NCBI RefSeq assembly: GCF_017876545.1 | Contig: NZ_JAGIOD010000002.1 | Coordinates: 62,001 to 126,000, forward strand | DNA: 64,000 bases | Direction: 5' to 3' | Source: Brachybacterium sacelli | Lineage (GTDB): Bacteria; Actinomycetota; Actinomycetes; Actinomycetales; Dermabacteraceae | Shown here: in pieces, positions 50,565-59,878 of the stretch | Layout: the number at the start of each line of letters is the position of its first letter | Numbering within the stretch: the stretch's first letter is position 1 | The notes under the pieces: model-generated | The model's input: the letters and a program-made list of their open reading frames with translations, nothing else | What the model was told of the DNA's origin: nothing | Databases searched by the model: none | Translations under genes and position numbers: made by a program

Positions 50565-51659
50565 TCATGTCATCGCCGCCCCGCCCGAGGTGAGTGCGAA
50601 GGTGCCGCCGAGCAGGGAGATCACGGTCGGGATGATCCCGAGCACCACGAAGGCGGGCAGCAGCGTGATCCCGGTGGGGAGCACCAGGCGCACGGCGAGC
50701 TGGGCCGCCCGCGCCTCGGCGTCACGAGCCCGCCCCCGTCGCCCGTCCCGAGCCGCGGAGCGCAGCACCCGGGCCAGATCCGCCCCGGCCGATTCCGCGA
50801 GGACCGCGGACTGCCCGAGCGGGGCGAACTGGGGTGGAAGGTCCCCAGCGGCGAGCGCTGCGGGCAATCCGGCCTCGAGCGCGGTGGCCAGCCGCCCCAG
50901 CACCAGGGCATCCGGTCCCGCGGGCAGGGCCTGTGCGACTGCGGAGACGGAGCGGGCCAGGGGCAGACCGGACTCGAGAGCCCCGGCGATCAGCTCCAGC
51001 ACCACCGAGGGGTCGACGTGGCTGCCCGCGGGCGGGTCCGCCTGGTGGATCAGGCGCCGCATCCACCACCAACCTGCCGCGGTCAGCACGAGACCGAGGA
51101 CTCCCAGCAGGTTCCCGCCCGGCGAGGTGAGCAGCAGACGCAGCGGGTCCCCGCCCAGCAGCATCCCCAGCCCGAGCCCGGCCAGCGGCAGCACCAACAG
51201 GATCCGGGCGGTCGAGCGGGGACCCGCGAAGGCGGTGCGCCGGGCCAGGGAGGCGTCGTGGAGATCGCGCAGGGCATCGGCGAGTCCCTGCAGCATTCCG
51301 GCCGTGGGCGCTCCGGTGCGTTCGCACACGGTGAGTGCGGCGCCGAGAGAGCTGATCGTCTCTGAGCCGCGCAGGGGTCCCGGGGCCGCGCGCCGCGGAT
51401 CCGCCCCGGCGGCCGCGGCCCGCGCCAGCTCGCTGAGCTCGCCCCCGGGCAGCGAGCGGGCGACCGCGTCCCAGGCCCGGCGGATCGAGGCCCCTGAACT
51501 GATCACGGTGGCCAGCTGCTCCACCATCCGAGCCACCTCGAGGGTGGTCGCGGCCGAGCGCTTGGTGCGCGGGCCCGCACGGTGGGCGACCTCAGGGAGC
51601 GCTGGCGGCGCCACCACCCACGCCAGGCACAGCGCGGCCAGGAGCGCCATGAGGATCAT
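50565..51659 (-). CDS. Tad inner-membrane platform protein, apparent TadB-TadC fusion
   Basis: A 364-residue membrane protein containing two type II secretion F (T2SSF) domains. The first spans about 40-135 (VARMVEQLATVISSGASIRRAWDAVA ... LTVCERTGAPTAGMLQGLADAL). Two helices follow (ILLVLPLAGLGLGMLLGG and LLGVLGLVLTAAGWWWM). The second T2SSF domain spans about 215-330 (VVLELIAGALESGLPLARSVSAVAQALP ... AVLAESAGADLARVLRSAA), and a last helix pair closes the protein. In other actinobacteria TadB and TadC are separate genes. ATG 51659 overlaps the TadA stop (ATGA). Confidence 0.82.
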   Translation of the reverse strand: MILMALLAALCLAWVVAPPALPEVAHRAGPRTKRSAATTLEVARMVEQLATVISSGASIRRAWDAVARSLPGGELSELARAAAAGADPRRAAPGPLRGSETISSLGAALTVCERTGAPTAGMLQGLADALRDLHDASLARRTAFAGPRSTARILLVLPLAGLGLGMLLGGDPLRLLLTSPGGNLLGVLGLVLTAAGWWWMRRLIHQADPPAGSHVDPSVVLELIAGALESGLPLARSVSAVAQALPAGPDALVLGRLATALEAGLPAALAAGDLPPQFAPLGQSAVLAESAGADLARVLRSAARDGRRGRARDAEARAAQLAVRLVLPTGITLLPAFVVLGIIPTVISLLGGTFALTSGGAAMT

Positions 51660-52882
51660 GCCGCTCGCCTCCCCGCCGCGGGCGCCGCCGTCGTCGCCGG
51701 GAGGGGCGCGGAACGGGAGCCGCGCTCCAGCCGCTCGGCGAGGGCGGCGGCGGCCGGACCGTCGCGCAGACCGTCCTCATCGACCCGCAGCGCCGTGGTC
51801 GCGCGCAGCATCCCGTCACGATCACGGTGGAGCAGCGCGATCTCCTCGAGCGCCCGCACGCCGTCGCGTCGACCGAGGTGCACCACGACCTCCAGCGCGC
51901 TGGCGACCTGTGCCGCGAGCGCGCCGCGATCGAGACCGCCGAGGGCGCCGAGAGCCTCCAGCCGGGCCGGCACATCGGCCGCGGTGTTGGCGTGGACGGT
52001 GCCGCAGCCGCCCTCGTGGCCGGTGTTCAGCGCCTGCAGCAGCTCACGGATCTCCGCGCCGCGGCACTCGCCGAGCACGATCCGGTCCGGTCGCATCCGC
52101 AGGCTCTGCCGCACCAGGGTGGTGAGGTCCACGGCGCCGGCGCCCTCGCTGTTGGCGTGACGGGACTGCAGGTGCACCACGTGCGGGTGGTCCACGGCGA
52201 GCTCGAGGACGTCCTCGACCACCACGATCCGCTCGGTGGGCGGGGCCTCACGCAGCAGCGCCGCGAGCAGGGTCGACTTGCCGGTCCCGGTGCCGCCGGT
52301 GACCAGGAACGGCACCCGGGCGCCGACCAGGGCCAGCAGCACCGTGCGGGCCTGCTGCCCGAGGGCGCCCAGCTCGCCGAGGGCCTCCAGGTCGAGGCTC
52401 TCGGCGGCGGGCAGGCGCAGGGAGAGGACCGCCCCGCCGGGGGACAGCGGTGGCAGCACGGCGTGGACGCGGATCCCCGAGGGCAGATGCGCATCTGCCC
52501 AGGGGACCGCGTCGTCGAGCCGCCTCCCGCCCGCGGTCGCCAGGCGCACCGCGAGGTCGCGTGCCTGTGGCGGGCTCAGATGCACGGCGGTGGGTCGCAG
52601 CCCGTCGGAGTCGTCGACCCAGACCGACCCGTCGTCGTTCACCAGCAGGTCGGTCACCCCGGGGCCGACGAGGGACTGCAGAGGGCCGAGGCCGTCGAGG
52701 TGATCACGGATCACGGCGGTGACCTCGAGGGTCGAGGCGGCGCCGAGCACCCGCCCCTGGCGACGCAGCACCCGGGCGATCCGCGGCACGTCGACGGGGC
52801 CGGGCGAGCGGATCAGGTCCTCGCGCACGAGATCAAGGAGCGTCGAGAGGTCCTCGTCCCCGGCGGCCCTCGACGCCGTCAT
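51656..52882 (-). CDS. TadA/CpaF-family pilus assembly ATPase
   Basis: A 408-residue secretion ATPase of the PulE/VirB11 superfamily. The N-terminal domain has GLGPLQSLVGPGVTDLLVNDDGSVWVDD, then Walker A GGTGTGKSTLLAALL, the Asp box VVVEDVLELAVDHPHVVHLQSR, Walker B RPDRIVLGECRGAEIRELLQALNTGHEGGCGTVHANTA with the His box. It powers pilin assembly at the cytoplasmic face. The C-terminal 30 residues are Ala/Pro-rich. ATG 52882 overlaps the Ssd/CpaE stop (ATGA), and its own stop overlaps the TadB/C gene. Confidence 0.93.
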   Translation of the reverse strand: MTASRAAGDEDLSTLLDLVREDLIRSPGPVDVPRIARVLRRQGRVLGAASTLEVTAVIRDHLDGLGPLQSLVGPGVTDLLVNDDGSVWVDDSDGLRPTAVHLSPPQARDLAVRLATAGGRRLDDAVPWADAHLPSGIRVHAVLPPLSPGGAVLSLRLPAAESLDLEALGELGALGQQARTVLLALVGARVPFLVTGGTGTGKSTLLAALLREAPPTERIVVVEDVLELAVDHPHVVHLQSRHANSEGAGAVDLTTLVRQSLRMRPDRIVLGECRGAEIRELLQALNTGHEGGCGTVHANTAADVPARLEALGALGGLDRGALAAQVASALEVVVHLGRRDGVRALEEIALLHRDRDGMLRATTALRVDEDGLRDGPAAAALAERLERGSRSAPLPATTAAPAAGRRAA

Positions 52883-54048
52883 GAGGAGTGCTCCGTGCAC
52901 AGGCGGGCCATCAGGTGGCGGGCGGCGCGGTCGGCCCCGCGTCGGCGCACATCGAGCAGGGGGACCGCCCCGCGGGGACTGTCGCGGAAGGAACCGGCCA
53001 GCGGGAGGGCAAGGTCCTGGCAGATGTCTGCCGGGCTCAGCGGTCCCCGTCGGCGCGCCACGACCTGGACGGGGGCTTCGAGGTGATGCCAGCTGCGCAG
53101 GCGGCGGGCGGCGGCCCGCACCGCATGATCGGTGGTGGGGACGACCACGAGGAGCTGGTCGGCGTGCTCCGCCGCGGCGGGCACGAGGTCGGCGGCCAGG
53201 TCCACGACCACGGTCCCACCCAGTCGCGAGAGCGCCGAGATCACCTTCGAGAGCGAGGACACGTCGGGACCCACATGGTCTCGCGCCACCAGCAGGGAGA
53301 CCTCATCGACCCGGGGCAGTCCCGCTCGCAGGGCCTCGCCGTCGTCGGGCCCGAGGCCGGCCGCGTCCGCCCACCCGATACCGGGGGACCCCGCGTCCTC
53401 GACCAGCAGGTCCAGACCACCGCCCAGAGGGTCGGCGTCGACCAGGGCCACCGGGCCGTGGGAGCGTGCCGCGGCCGCCAGACGGGCGGCGAAGCTCGAC
53501 GTACCGGCGCCTCCGCAGCCGCCGGTCACGGCGACCACGGTCGAGACGGCGCGGGGCCGGGCGAGCTCGGCGAGCCGGGAAAGGAGCTCCTCGGAGCCGC
53601 CGGGCAGGGAGATCACGGCCTGGGCGCCGGCGCTCAGGGCCCTCTTCCAGGCGGTGACGGGGACCTCGGATCCTTCGGTCACCACCAGCAGCGGGGCATG
53701 CGACCCGGGCAGCGGGTGCTCATCGGCGGCGAGAGCGACATCATCGATGACGAGGACGGCGGCCCCGCTCTCCGACGAGGCGTCCGCGAGATCCATCCCC
53801 ACCGCCGTGGCATGGTCGCGCACCTGCTCCCGCACCGTTTCGTCGGACCCCAGCCAGCGGACCTCCGGTCGCTCCTGAAGAGCCGGTTCGGTCGACCCGA
53901 GCGACCGCGAGGCAGGTCGCGGGAATCGCGTGCGCCGACGGCGGGGGACGGTGCCGGAACGGTCCGTCGCCTCGGTGGGGACAGCCGCGTCGACGAGGTC
54001 TGCCCGGGGCGCGGATCGACGGGTCGGTGGCGTCGTGGTGCTGGTCAT
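52879..54048 (-). CDS. CpaE/Ssd-like ParA-family ATPase of the Tad locus
   Basis: A 389-residue MinD/ParA-type protein, the CpaE (Ssd, Rv3660c) type found first in actinobacterial Tad loci. A receiver-like domain (about 60-165) is followed by the deviant Walker A VVAVTGGCGGAGTSSFAARLA, VALVDADPLGGGLDLLVED and VVVDLAADLVPAA. The canonical Lys at the start of the P-loop (KGGxGKT) is replaced: the motif reads GGCGGAGTSS without Lys, as in Ssd-like proteins. It may localise the pilus machine or affect septum placement. ATG 54048 is the start of the operon; its promoter region shows no clear hexamer. Confidence 0.85.
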   Translation of the reverse strand: MTSTTTPPTRRSAPRADLVDAAVPTEATDRSGTVPRRRRTRFPRPASRSLGSTEPALQERPEVRWLGSDETVREQVRDHATAVGMDLADASSESGAAVLVIDDVALAADEHPLPGSHAPLLVVTEGSEVPVTAWKRALSAGAQAVISLPGGSEELLSRLAELARPRAVSTVVAVTGGCGGAGTSSFAARLAAAARSHGPVALVDADPLGGGLDLLVEDAGSPGIGWADAAGLGPDDGEALRAGLPRVDEVSLLVARDHVGPDVSSLSKVISALSRLGGTVVVDLAADLVPAAAEHADQLLVVVPTTDHAVRAAARRLRSWHHLEAPVQVVARRRGPLSPADICQDLALPLAGSFRDSPRGAVPLLDVRRRGADRAARHLMARLCTEHSS

Positions 54049-54392
54049 GCGGCCATCGTGGCCGCGTCAGGAGCATCTGCGCACTGCGCCGTCCGCGGCG
54101 GTGGACAACCACCCGCTGGGGAGGAAGGACGCTGCGACCCCCGATGCTTGCACGCGCCCCGTCCCCGGCGTAGTGTGATGTGGACAACGACGAATACCGG
54201 CACCGGAACCCACGTGCGACTGGTCCCCGCAACGGACCGGCTGTGAGGCGTCGAAAGCGCCACCGCAGCCACACACTGTGCACGCCTGATACCGATGCAG
54301 ATGGCTCGTCCGGAGCGGCGCCGCGACTGATCGCGACGCCGCTCCATCGCGTGTGGCGCCCTCGGGCACCTCGCGCAGGACGAGGTGGCCGG
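54049..54392. other. Intergenic region between the Tad operon and xth
   Basis: No gene is recognised in these 344 bases; short frames on either strand lack ribosome-binding sites and family resemblance. It must hold the Tad operon promoter (minus strand, right of 54048), but no clear -35/-10 pair is seen. The xth terminator lies at 54312-54345. Confidence 0.4.
54312..54345 (-). terminator. Hairpin terminator downstream of xth
   Basis: GGAGCGGCG (54312-54320) pairs with CGCCGCTCC (54337-54345), and CGCGA/TCGCG pairs inside it around a CTGA loop, giving a nearly continuous stem of 14 bp. It lies 48 nt after the xth stop on the minus strand. Confidence 0.6.
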
Positions 54393-55193
54393 TCAGAACT
54401 CCAGGTCGACGACCACCGGGGCGTGATCCGAGGCGCCCTTGCCCTTGCGCTCCTCGCGGTCGATGAACGACTCGCGCACCGCCGCCTGGACGGCGGGGGA
54501 GCCGAGCAGGAAGTCGATCCGCATGCCCTCCTTCTTGGGGAAGCGCAGCGCCTGGTAGTCCCAGTAGGTGTAGATGCCGGGGCCCGGGTGATCCGGTCGC
54601 ACCAGGTCGGCGTACCCGGCACCCACCACGGCCTGGAAGGCGGCGCGCTCGGGCTCGGTCACGTGGGTCTTGCCGTCGAAGAAGGCCATGTCCCAGACGT
54701 CGTCGTCCTCCGGGGCGACGTTGAAATCGCCCACCAGCACGGTGCGGGCCTGCGGATCCGCCGCCAGATCGCGCTGCCCCTCCGCGCGCAGCGCCTCCAG
54801 CCAGCGGAGCTTGTAGGCGTAGTGGGGATGGTCGAGCTCGCGCCCGTTGGGCACGTACAGCGACCAGATCCGCAGGCCGTCCCCGACCACGCCGCTGAGC
54901 GCGCGAGCTTCGATCACGCCGGATTCGTCCTCGGGCCAGGTGGGCACCGCCGGCAGCTCGGTGCGCACGTCACGGAGGCCGACGCGGGAGATCAGCGCCA
55001 CGCCGTTCCACTGGTTCAGGCCATGGGCGCTGACCTCGTACCCTGCTTCCTGCAGGAGGGTCAGGTCGAGCTGCTCGGGCTTCGCCTTGATCTCCTGCAG
55101 GGCCAGCACGTCCACGTCGTGCCGCTCCAGGAAGGCGAGCACGCGCTCCATCCGTGCCCGCAGCGAATTGATGTTCCAGGTCGCGATGCGCAT
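54393..55193 (-). CDS. xth: Exodeoxyribonuclease III
   Basis: A 266-residue AP endonuclease/3'-5' exonuclease of the EEP superfamily used in base-excision repair. MRIATWNINSLRARMERVLAFLERHDVDVLALQEIKAK carries the first Asn and the metal-binding Glu. WSLYVPNGRELDHPHYAYKLRW, VLVGDFNVAPEDDDVW (Asp-Asn), a Trp/Tyr-rich YTYWDYQALRFPKKEGMRIDFLL and the final GASDHAPVVVDLEF (Asp-His) complete the active site. ATG 55193 begins with the invariant MRIATWN and has TAGGAT 7 nt upstream. Confidence 0.95.
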   Translation of the reverse strand: MRIATWNINSLRARMERVLAFLERHDVDVLALQEIKAKPEQLDLTLLQEAGYEVSAHGLNQWNGVALISRVGLRDVRTELPAVPTWPEDESGVIEARALSGVVGDGLRIWSLYVPNGRELDHPHYAYKLRWLEALRAEGQRDLAADPQARTVLVGDFNVAPEDDDVWDMAFFDGKTHVTEPERAAFQAVVGAGYADLVRPDHPGPGIYTYWDYQALRFPKKEGMRIDFLLGSPAVQAAVRESFIDREERKGKGASDHAPVVVDLEF

Positions 55194-55200
55194 GACGCCG

Positions 55201-55206
55201 ATCCTA
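55201..55206 (-). promoter_or_regulatory. -10 hexamer TAGGAT for xth
   Basis: On the minus strand TAGGAT lies 7 nt before ATG 55193, so the xth mRNA is probably leaderless. It is 40 bp from the divergent promoter of the SDR gene. Confidence 0.5.
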
Positions 55207-55246
55207 CGGGGGAGCGCAGATGCCCGTGCTTCCCCGCGAACAGTCG

Positions 55247-55252
55247 TAAACT
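55247..55252 (+). promoter_or_regulatory. -10 hexamer TAAACT for the SDR gene
   Basis: TAAACT is followed by 6 nt and the ATG at 55259, with no ribosome-binding site, giving a leaderless start. Confidence 0.55.
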
Positions 55253-55258
55253 CGGGCC

Positions 55259-56107
55259 ATGGCGCGCGCACTTGTCACCGGATCGACCTCCGGACTCGGT
55301 CTGGAGTTCGCCTGGCAGCTGGCCGGCACCGGGCACGATCTCGTGCTGGTCGCACGTGACGAGGACCGCCTGCGCGCCGTCGCCGAGCAGATCCGCGACG
55401 TCCACACCGTCGACGTCGAGATCCTCTCGGCGGACCTGTCCGACCGGGAGCGGCTGGAGCGGGTCGCGCTGCGCCTCACCGATCCCGTCGACCGGGTGGA
55501 CCTGCTGATCAACAACGCGGGATACGGGCTGCGCGGCGGTTTCCTCGAGATCGGCGCCGAGGATCACGAGAAGCAGATGGACACGCTCATGAAAGCGGTG
55601 CTGGTGCTGTCCCACGCCGCGGCCCGCACCATGGTCCAGCGCCGACGCGGCGCGATCCTCAATGTGAGCTCCCTGGCGGGGTACACCGCGGCGGGCCCCT
55701 ATGCGGCCTCCAAGAGCTGGGTCACCGTGTTCACCGAGTCCCTCGCGATGGAGCTCAAGGACACCGGTGTGACCGCGACCGCCCTGCTGCCCGGCTTCGT
55801 CCAGACCGAGTTCCACGAGCGCGCCTCGATGACGATGGACGGACTTCCGCGCATCACCTGGCTGAAGGCGCCGTTCGTCGTCGAGCAGGCGCTCAAGGAC
55901 ACCGCCAAGGGCACGGTGCTGTCGATCCCCTCGGTCACCTACCGCACCGCGGGGGAGTTCTCCCGGATCGCGCCACGGCCGCTGGTGCGGGCGATGACCT
56001 CGCCGACCTGGTACCAGCGCCTCCAGCGTCGGGCCGTCCAGCGCTCCCGGCGCAAGGCCTCCCGGCGCAAGCTCCACGCCCCCTGGCAGCGCGACCAGGA
56101 ACAGTAG
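55259..56107 (+). CDS. Short-chain dehydrogenase/reductase
   Basis: A 282-residue classical SDR. The cofactor motif is VTGSTSGLGLEFA (TGxxxGxG), NNAGYGLRG is the NNAG motif, and the catalytic set is Ser in LNVSSLAGY with YAASK (YxxxK). The Arg in VARDEDRL suggests NADP preference. After residue 245 it has an unusually basic tail (YQRLQRRAVQRSRRKASRRKLH) that might bind nucleic acid or membrane. The substrate is unknown; subgroup resemblance is to DltE/YqjQ-like oxidoreductases. It is divergent from xth. Confidence 0.88.
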   Translation: MARALVTGSTSGLGLEFAWQLAGTGHDLVLVARDEDRLRAVAEQIRDVHTVDVEILSADLSDRERLERVALRLTDPVDRVDLLINNAGYGLRGGFLEIGAEDHEKQMDTLMKAVLVLSHAAARTMVQRRRGAILNVSSLAGYTAAGPYAASKSWVTVFTESLAMELKDTGVTATALLPGFVQTEFHERASMTMDGLPRITWLKAPFVVEQALKDTAKGTVLSIPSVTYRTAGEFSRIAPRPLVRAMTSPTWYQRLQRRAVQRSRRKASRRKLHAPWQRDQEQ

Positions 56108-56179
56108 AGCAGTCGCAGCGCGCCGCGGCCCGCTCCGGGAGCGCGCCGTGCCGACGGGCGCATGGACATCGCAGTCCAC

Positions 56180-56185
56180 TACTGT
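56180..56185 (+). promoter_or_regulatory. -10 hexamer TACTGT for pyrE
   Basis: TACTGT is followed by 6 nt and the ATG at 56192. It decides this start over the in-frame ATG at 56162. Confidence 0.55.
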
Positions 56186-56191
56186 GGAACC

Positions 56192-56785
56192 ATGCCCGAG
56201 ACCAGCACTGAGCCCGCCCCCTCCGACTCGATCGATGTCGCGCGTGAGCGCCTGCGCGAGCTGATCCGCGATCTCGCCGTGGTGCGCGGGCAGGTCACGC
56301 TGTCCTCGGGCGCTGAGGCCGACCACTACGTCGATCTGCGCCGCATCACGCTCCACCACGAGGCGGCACCGCTGGTCGGGCGTGTGATGGTCGACCTGCT
56401 GCGCCGCGAGGGCCTGCTGCCCGGTGTCGAGGCCACCGGCGGGCTCACCCTGGGCGCCGATCCCGTCGCCGCCTCCATCCTCCACGCCTCCTCGGCGACC
56501 GGCACGCCCCTGGACGCCTTCGTCGTGCGCAAGGCGAACAAGGCCCACGGCCTGCAGCGCCGCATCGAAGGGCCTGACGTGACCGGCCGGCGCGTGGTCG
56601 CCGTCGAGGACACCTCCACCACCGGCGGCAGCGTGCTGACCGCCTGCGAGGCGCTCACCGAGGCCGGGGCGCGGATCGAGGCCGTCGCCGTGATCGTGCA
56701 CCGCTCCGACGCCTCCCGGGAGGCCGTCGAGGCAGCCGGCCACCGCTACCTCGCTGCCTACGACATCTCCGAGCTCGAGATCTGA
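56192..56785 (+). CDS. pyrE: Orotate phosphoribosyltransferase
   Basis: A 197-residue type I phosphoribosyltransferase converting orotate and PRPP to OMP in pyrimidine synthesis. The N-terminal hood shows GQVTLSSGAEADHYVDLRRITLHHEAAPLVG. The flexible loop with catalytic Lys is AFVVRKANKAHGLQRRIEG, and the PRPP-binding loop is VVAVEDTSTTGGSVLTACEAL. The first ten residues of the longer possible frame were excluded because the leaderless promoter places the start at 56192. The gene stands alone between the SDR and DedA genes. Confidence 0.93.
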   Translation: MPETSTEPAPSDSIDVARERLRELIRDLAVVRGQVTLSSGAEADHYVDLRRITLHHEAAPLVGRVMVDLLRREGLLPGVEATGGLTLGADPVAASILHASSATGTPLDAFVVRKANKAHGLQRRIEGPDVTGRRVVAVEDTSTTGGSVLTACEALTEAGARIEAVAVIVHRSDASREAVEAAGHRYLAAYDISELEI

Positions 56786-56904
56786 GCGGCCGCCCCTCGG
56801 CCGCCGGGCAGTGGGGCGCGGGGAGCCGTGAGGAGCTGGGACAGTCCGGGTGAAGGTCCTGCGCAGTCGGTCACCGGAGCGGGCGGAACGACCGTGCGAC
56901 CGCC

Positions 56905-56910
56905 TAGCAT
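56905..56910 (+). promoter_or_regulatory. -10 hexamer TAGCAT upstream of dedA
   Basis: TAGCAT would start transcription near 56917, at a GTG that opens an 17-codon frame and about 130 nt before the dedA start. No other good promoter is seen in the pyrE-dedA gap (56786-57046). Confidence 0.4.
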
Positions 56911-56917
56911 GGGCGGT

Positions 56918-56971
56918 GTGGCAGCGGCACCGAGAAGCACGCGCCGAGTGAGGATCCGGCCGACGGGATGA
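56918..56971 (+). CDS. Possible leaderless short ORF (leader peptide) before dedA
   Basis: GTG at 56918 lies exactly 7 nt after the TAGCAT hexamer, in the same geometry as the leaderless genes of this window. It opens a 17-codon frame, MAAAPRSTRRVRIRPTG, ending with TGA at 56971, 75 nt before dedA. Six of 17 codons are Arg. It could be a translated leader influencing dedA, or chance. No conservation data are available here. Confidence 0.25.
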   Translation: MAAAPRSTRRVRIRPTG

Positions 56972-57046
56972 CCTCGACGGACCGCTCCCACCGCGCCGTC
57001 CCGCCCGACGGCCCACGCCGGCCGACCGAGCTTCGAGGAGACCCGC

Positions 57047-57865
57047 ATGAACATCGTCGACTGGGCCGTGAGCACCATGGACAGCCTCGGCGCCCTCGGT
57101 GTCGCCCTGCTGATCTTCCTGGAGAACCTGTTCCCCCCGATCCCCTCCGAGGTGATCCTGCCGCTGGCCGGAGTGGCCGCGGCCGGGCCGAACAACACCT
57201 ACTGGGCGATGCTGCTGGCCTCGATCTCGGGATCGACCGTCGGTGCCTGGCTCCTCTACGGGCTCGGTCGCCTGCTCGGGCCCGAGCGTCTGCGCACGAT
57301 CTTCCTGAAACTCCCGCTGCTGAACGTCCACGACTACGACAAGACCGTGGACTTCATGGACAAGCACGGCCACAAGGCCATCTTCTTCGGCCGCATGGTG
57401 CCGGGGGTGCGCTCCTTGATCTCCATCCCGGCCGGCCTGTACGCGATGCCGCTGTGGACCTTCACGCTGCTCACGGTCGCCGGCAGCACCATCTGGAACA
57501 CCGTCTTCCTGACCATCGGCTACTACATGGGCAGCAACTGGACGGTGATCGAGCCCTACACCGACATCTTCTCCAACGTCGTCTACGCGATCATCGCCCT
57601 GATCGGACTGGTGTTCCTCGTCCAGCTGATCCGTCGGGAGGTGTCCCGTCGCCGGCTCGGCCTGCCCGATCCCGACGCGGAGGTCCTGGCACAGGAGGAG
57701 AACGCTCAGCCCAGCGGGGAGGGTGCGGAAGGCACGGCGACGGGGCCCGAGGGGCGCTCTGCGAGGGAGGGGAGCGGCCCGACGGGGCCTGGCCAAGGGG
57801 AGGCCCGGCCGGCGAGGACGACCCAGGACGGGGCCTCGGCGCGGTCCGACGGGCAGACCCGGTGA
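57047..57865 (+). CDS. DedA-family membrane protein
   Basis: A 272-residue DedA/VTT protein, probably an undecaprenyl-phosphate or phospholipid flippase-type transporter. Conserved features are LLIFLENLFPPIPSEVILPLAG (re-entrant helix with E and PP), the FGRMVPGVRSLISIPAGLYAMP segment with its essential Arg residues, and SGSTVGAWLLYGLGRLLG. About five hydrophobic segments lie before residue 200. The C-terminal 65 residues are a Gly/Glu/Pro-rich disordered tail (QPSGEGAEGTATGPEG and following). ATG 57047 has GAGGAG 6 nt upstream. It overlaps the SpoU gene by 4 bp (GTGA). Confidence 0.92.
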   Translation: MNIVDWAVSTMDSLGALGVALLIFLENLFPPIPSEVILPLAGVAAAGPNNTYWAMLLASISGSTVGAWLLYGLGRLLGPERLRTIFLKLPLLNVHDYDKTVDFMDKHGHKAIFFGRMVPGVRSLISIPAGLYAMPLWTFTLLTVAGSTIWNTVFLTIGYYMGSNWTVIEPYTDIFSNVVYAIIALIGLVFLVQLIRREVSRRRLGLPDPDAEVLAQEENAQPSGEGAEGTATGPEGRSAREGSGPTGPGQGEARPARTTQDGASARSDGQTR

Positions 57866-58596
57866 ACCCGGGACCCGCCGCCGACGGGGACGCGAACAGC
57901 ACCGCGGAAGGGCCCGCGCACGACGCCGCCGACGGCGGGGCGACGGATCCGCCCCGCGACGACGCCGAGCCCGCGGAGCGCGCCGTCGGGGTCGGTCCCC
58001 ACCCCGAGCCGTGGCCGACCGACCCGCGCCTGGACCCCGAGCTGCTCTCCGGCGGCGACCGCCGCAACGTCGAGGACCGCTTCCGCTACTGGCGACGCGA
58101 GGCGATCGTGGCCGAGCTCGACACTCGCCGCCACGACCTCCACGTCGCCATCGAGAACCTCGAGCACGACGCGAACATCGGCTCCGTGGTGCGCACCGCG
58201 AACGCCTTCGCCGTGGGCGCCTTCCACATCGTCGGACGGCGTCGCTGGAACCGCCGCGGCGCGATGGTCACCGATCGCTACCAGCACGAGATCCATCACC
58301 CCGACGCCGCGGACCTCATCGCCTGGGCCCGGCGGGAAGGGCGCCCGCTCGTCGCGATCGACCTGGTTCCCGGGGCGATGCCGCTCGAGCGCGCCCCGCT
58401 GCCGCGCCGCGCCGTTCTGGTCGTGGGACAGGAGGGCCCCGGCGTGAGCCCGGAGATCCTCGCCGCCGCCGACCTCGTCGTCGGCATCACGCAGTTCGGC
58501 TCCACCCGCTCGATCAACGTCGCTGCGGCGGCCGCGATTGCGATGCACAGCTGGATCCTGCAGCATGCAGAGCTTCCCGAGGGGCCGCTGCGCTGA
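57862..58596 (+). CDS. TrmH/SpoU-family RNA 2'-O-methyltransferase
   Basis: A 244-residue SPOUT methyltransferase. The first 75 residues are acidic/Ala/Pro-rich and probably disordered. The knotted domain contains the three SpoU motifs: LHVAIENLEHDANIGSVVRTANAFAVGAFHIVGRR (motif 1, with N and R), AVLVVGQEGPGVSPEIL (motif 2) and GITQFGSTRSINVAAAAAIAMHSW (motif 3). The substrate is tRNA or rRNA and cannot be decided. GTG 57862 overlaps the dedA stop, so the two are cotranscribed. Confidence 0.9.
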   Translation: MNPGPAADGDANSTAEGPAHDAADGGATDPPRDDAEPAERAVGVGPHPEPWPTDPRLDPELLSGGDRRNVEDRFRYWRREAIVAELDTRRHDLHVAIENLEHDANIGSVVRTANAFAVGAFHIVGRRRWNRRGAMVTDRYQHEIHHPDAADLIAWARREGRPLVAIDLVPGAMPLERAPLPRRAVLVVGQEGPGVSPEILAAADLVVGITQFGSTRSINVAAAAAIAMHSWILQHAELPEGPLR

Positions 58597-58733
58597 CGGC
58601 GGTGTCCACCAAGGACCCTCGGCCCCGGCCCTCGGCCCGCGCTGTGGAACAATGAGTGCGATCGAACGACCCTGAGCGGTGCCTCGGCACCGCCGGTCGT
58701 CTCAGACCTCTCTTCAGCGAAGGAGAATGCCTC

Positions 58734-59759
<1,026 letters not shown>

Positions 59760-59799
59760 ACGAGCTGGTACGGAGCCGCCCCCGGGCGGACCCCGCACA

Positions 59800-59839
59800 A
59801 TGACGGAACCCCGGAGCTGCAGCTCCGGGGTTCCGTCAT
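59800..59839 (+). terminator. 40-bp perfect palindrome terminator of fbaA
   Basis: The half ATGACGGAACCCCGGAGCTG (59800-59819) is followed directly by its exact reverse complement, ending at 59839. As RNA it forms a very stable hairpin with a minimal loop about 40 nt after the aldolase stop. No T-tract follows. Confidence 0.7.
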
Positions 59840-59878
59840 CTCCGCGGTGGGAGAGACGATGAATCGGGGGCAGGGGGC

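Noticed and set aside
54049..54392. Short cysteine- and arginine-containing frames in the gap before xth
   Set aside because: No ribosome-binding site, no leaderless hexamer at the right offset and no family resemblance.
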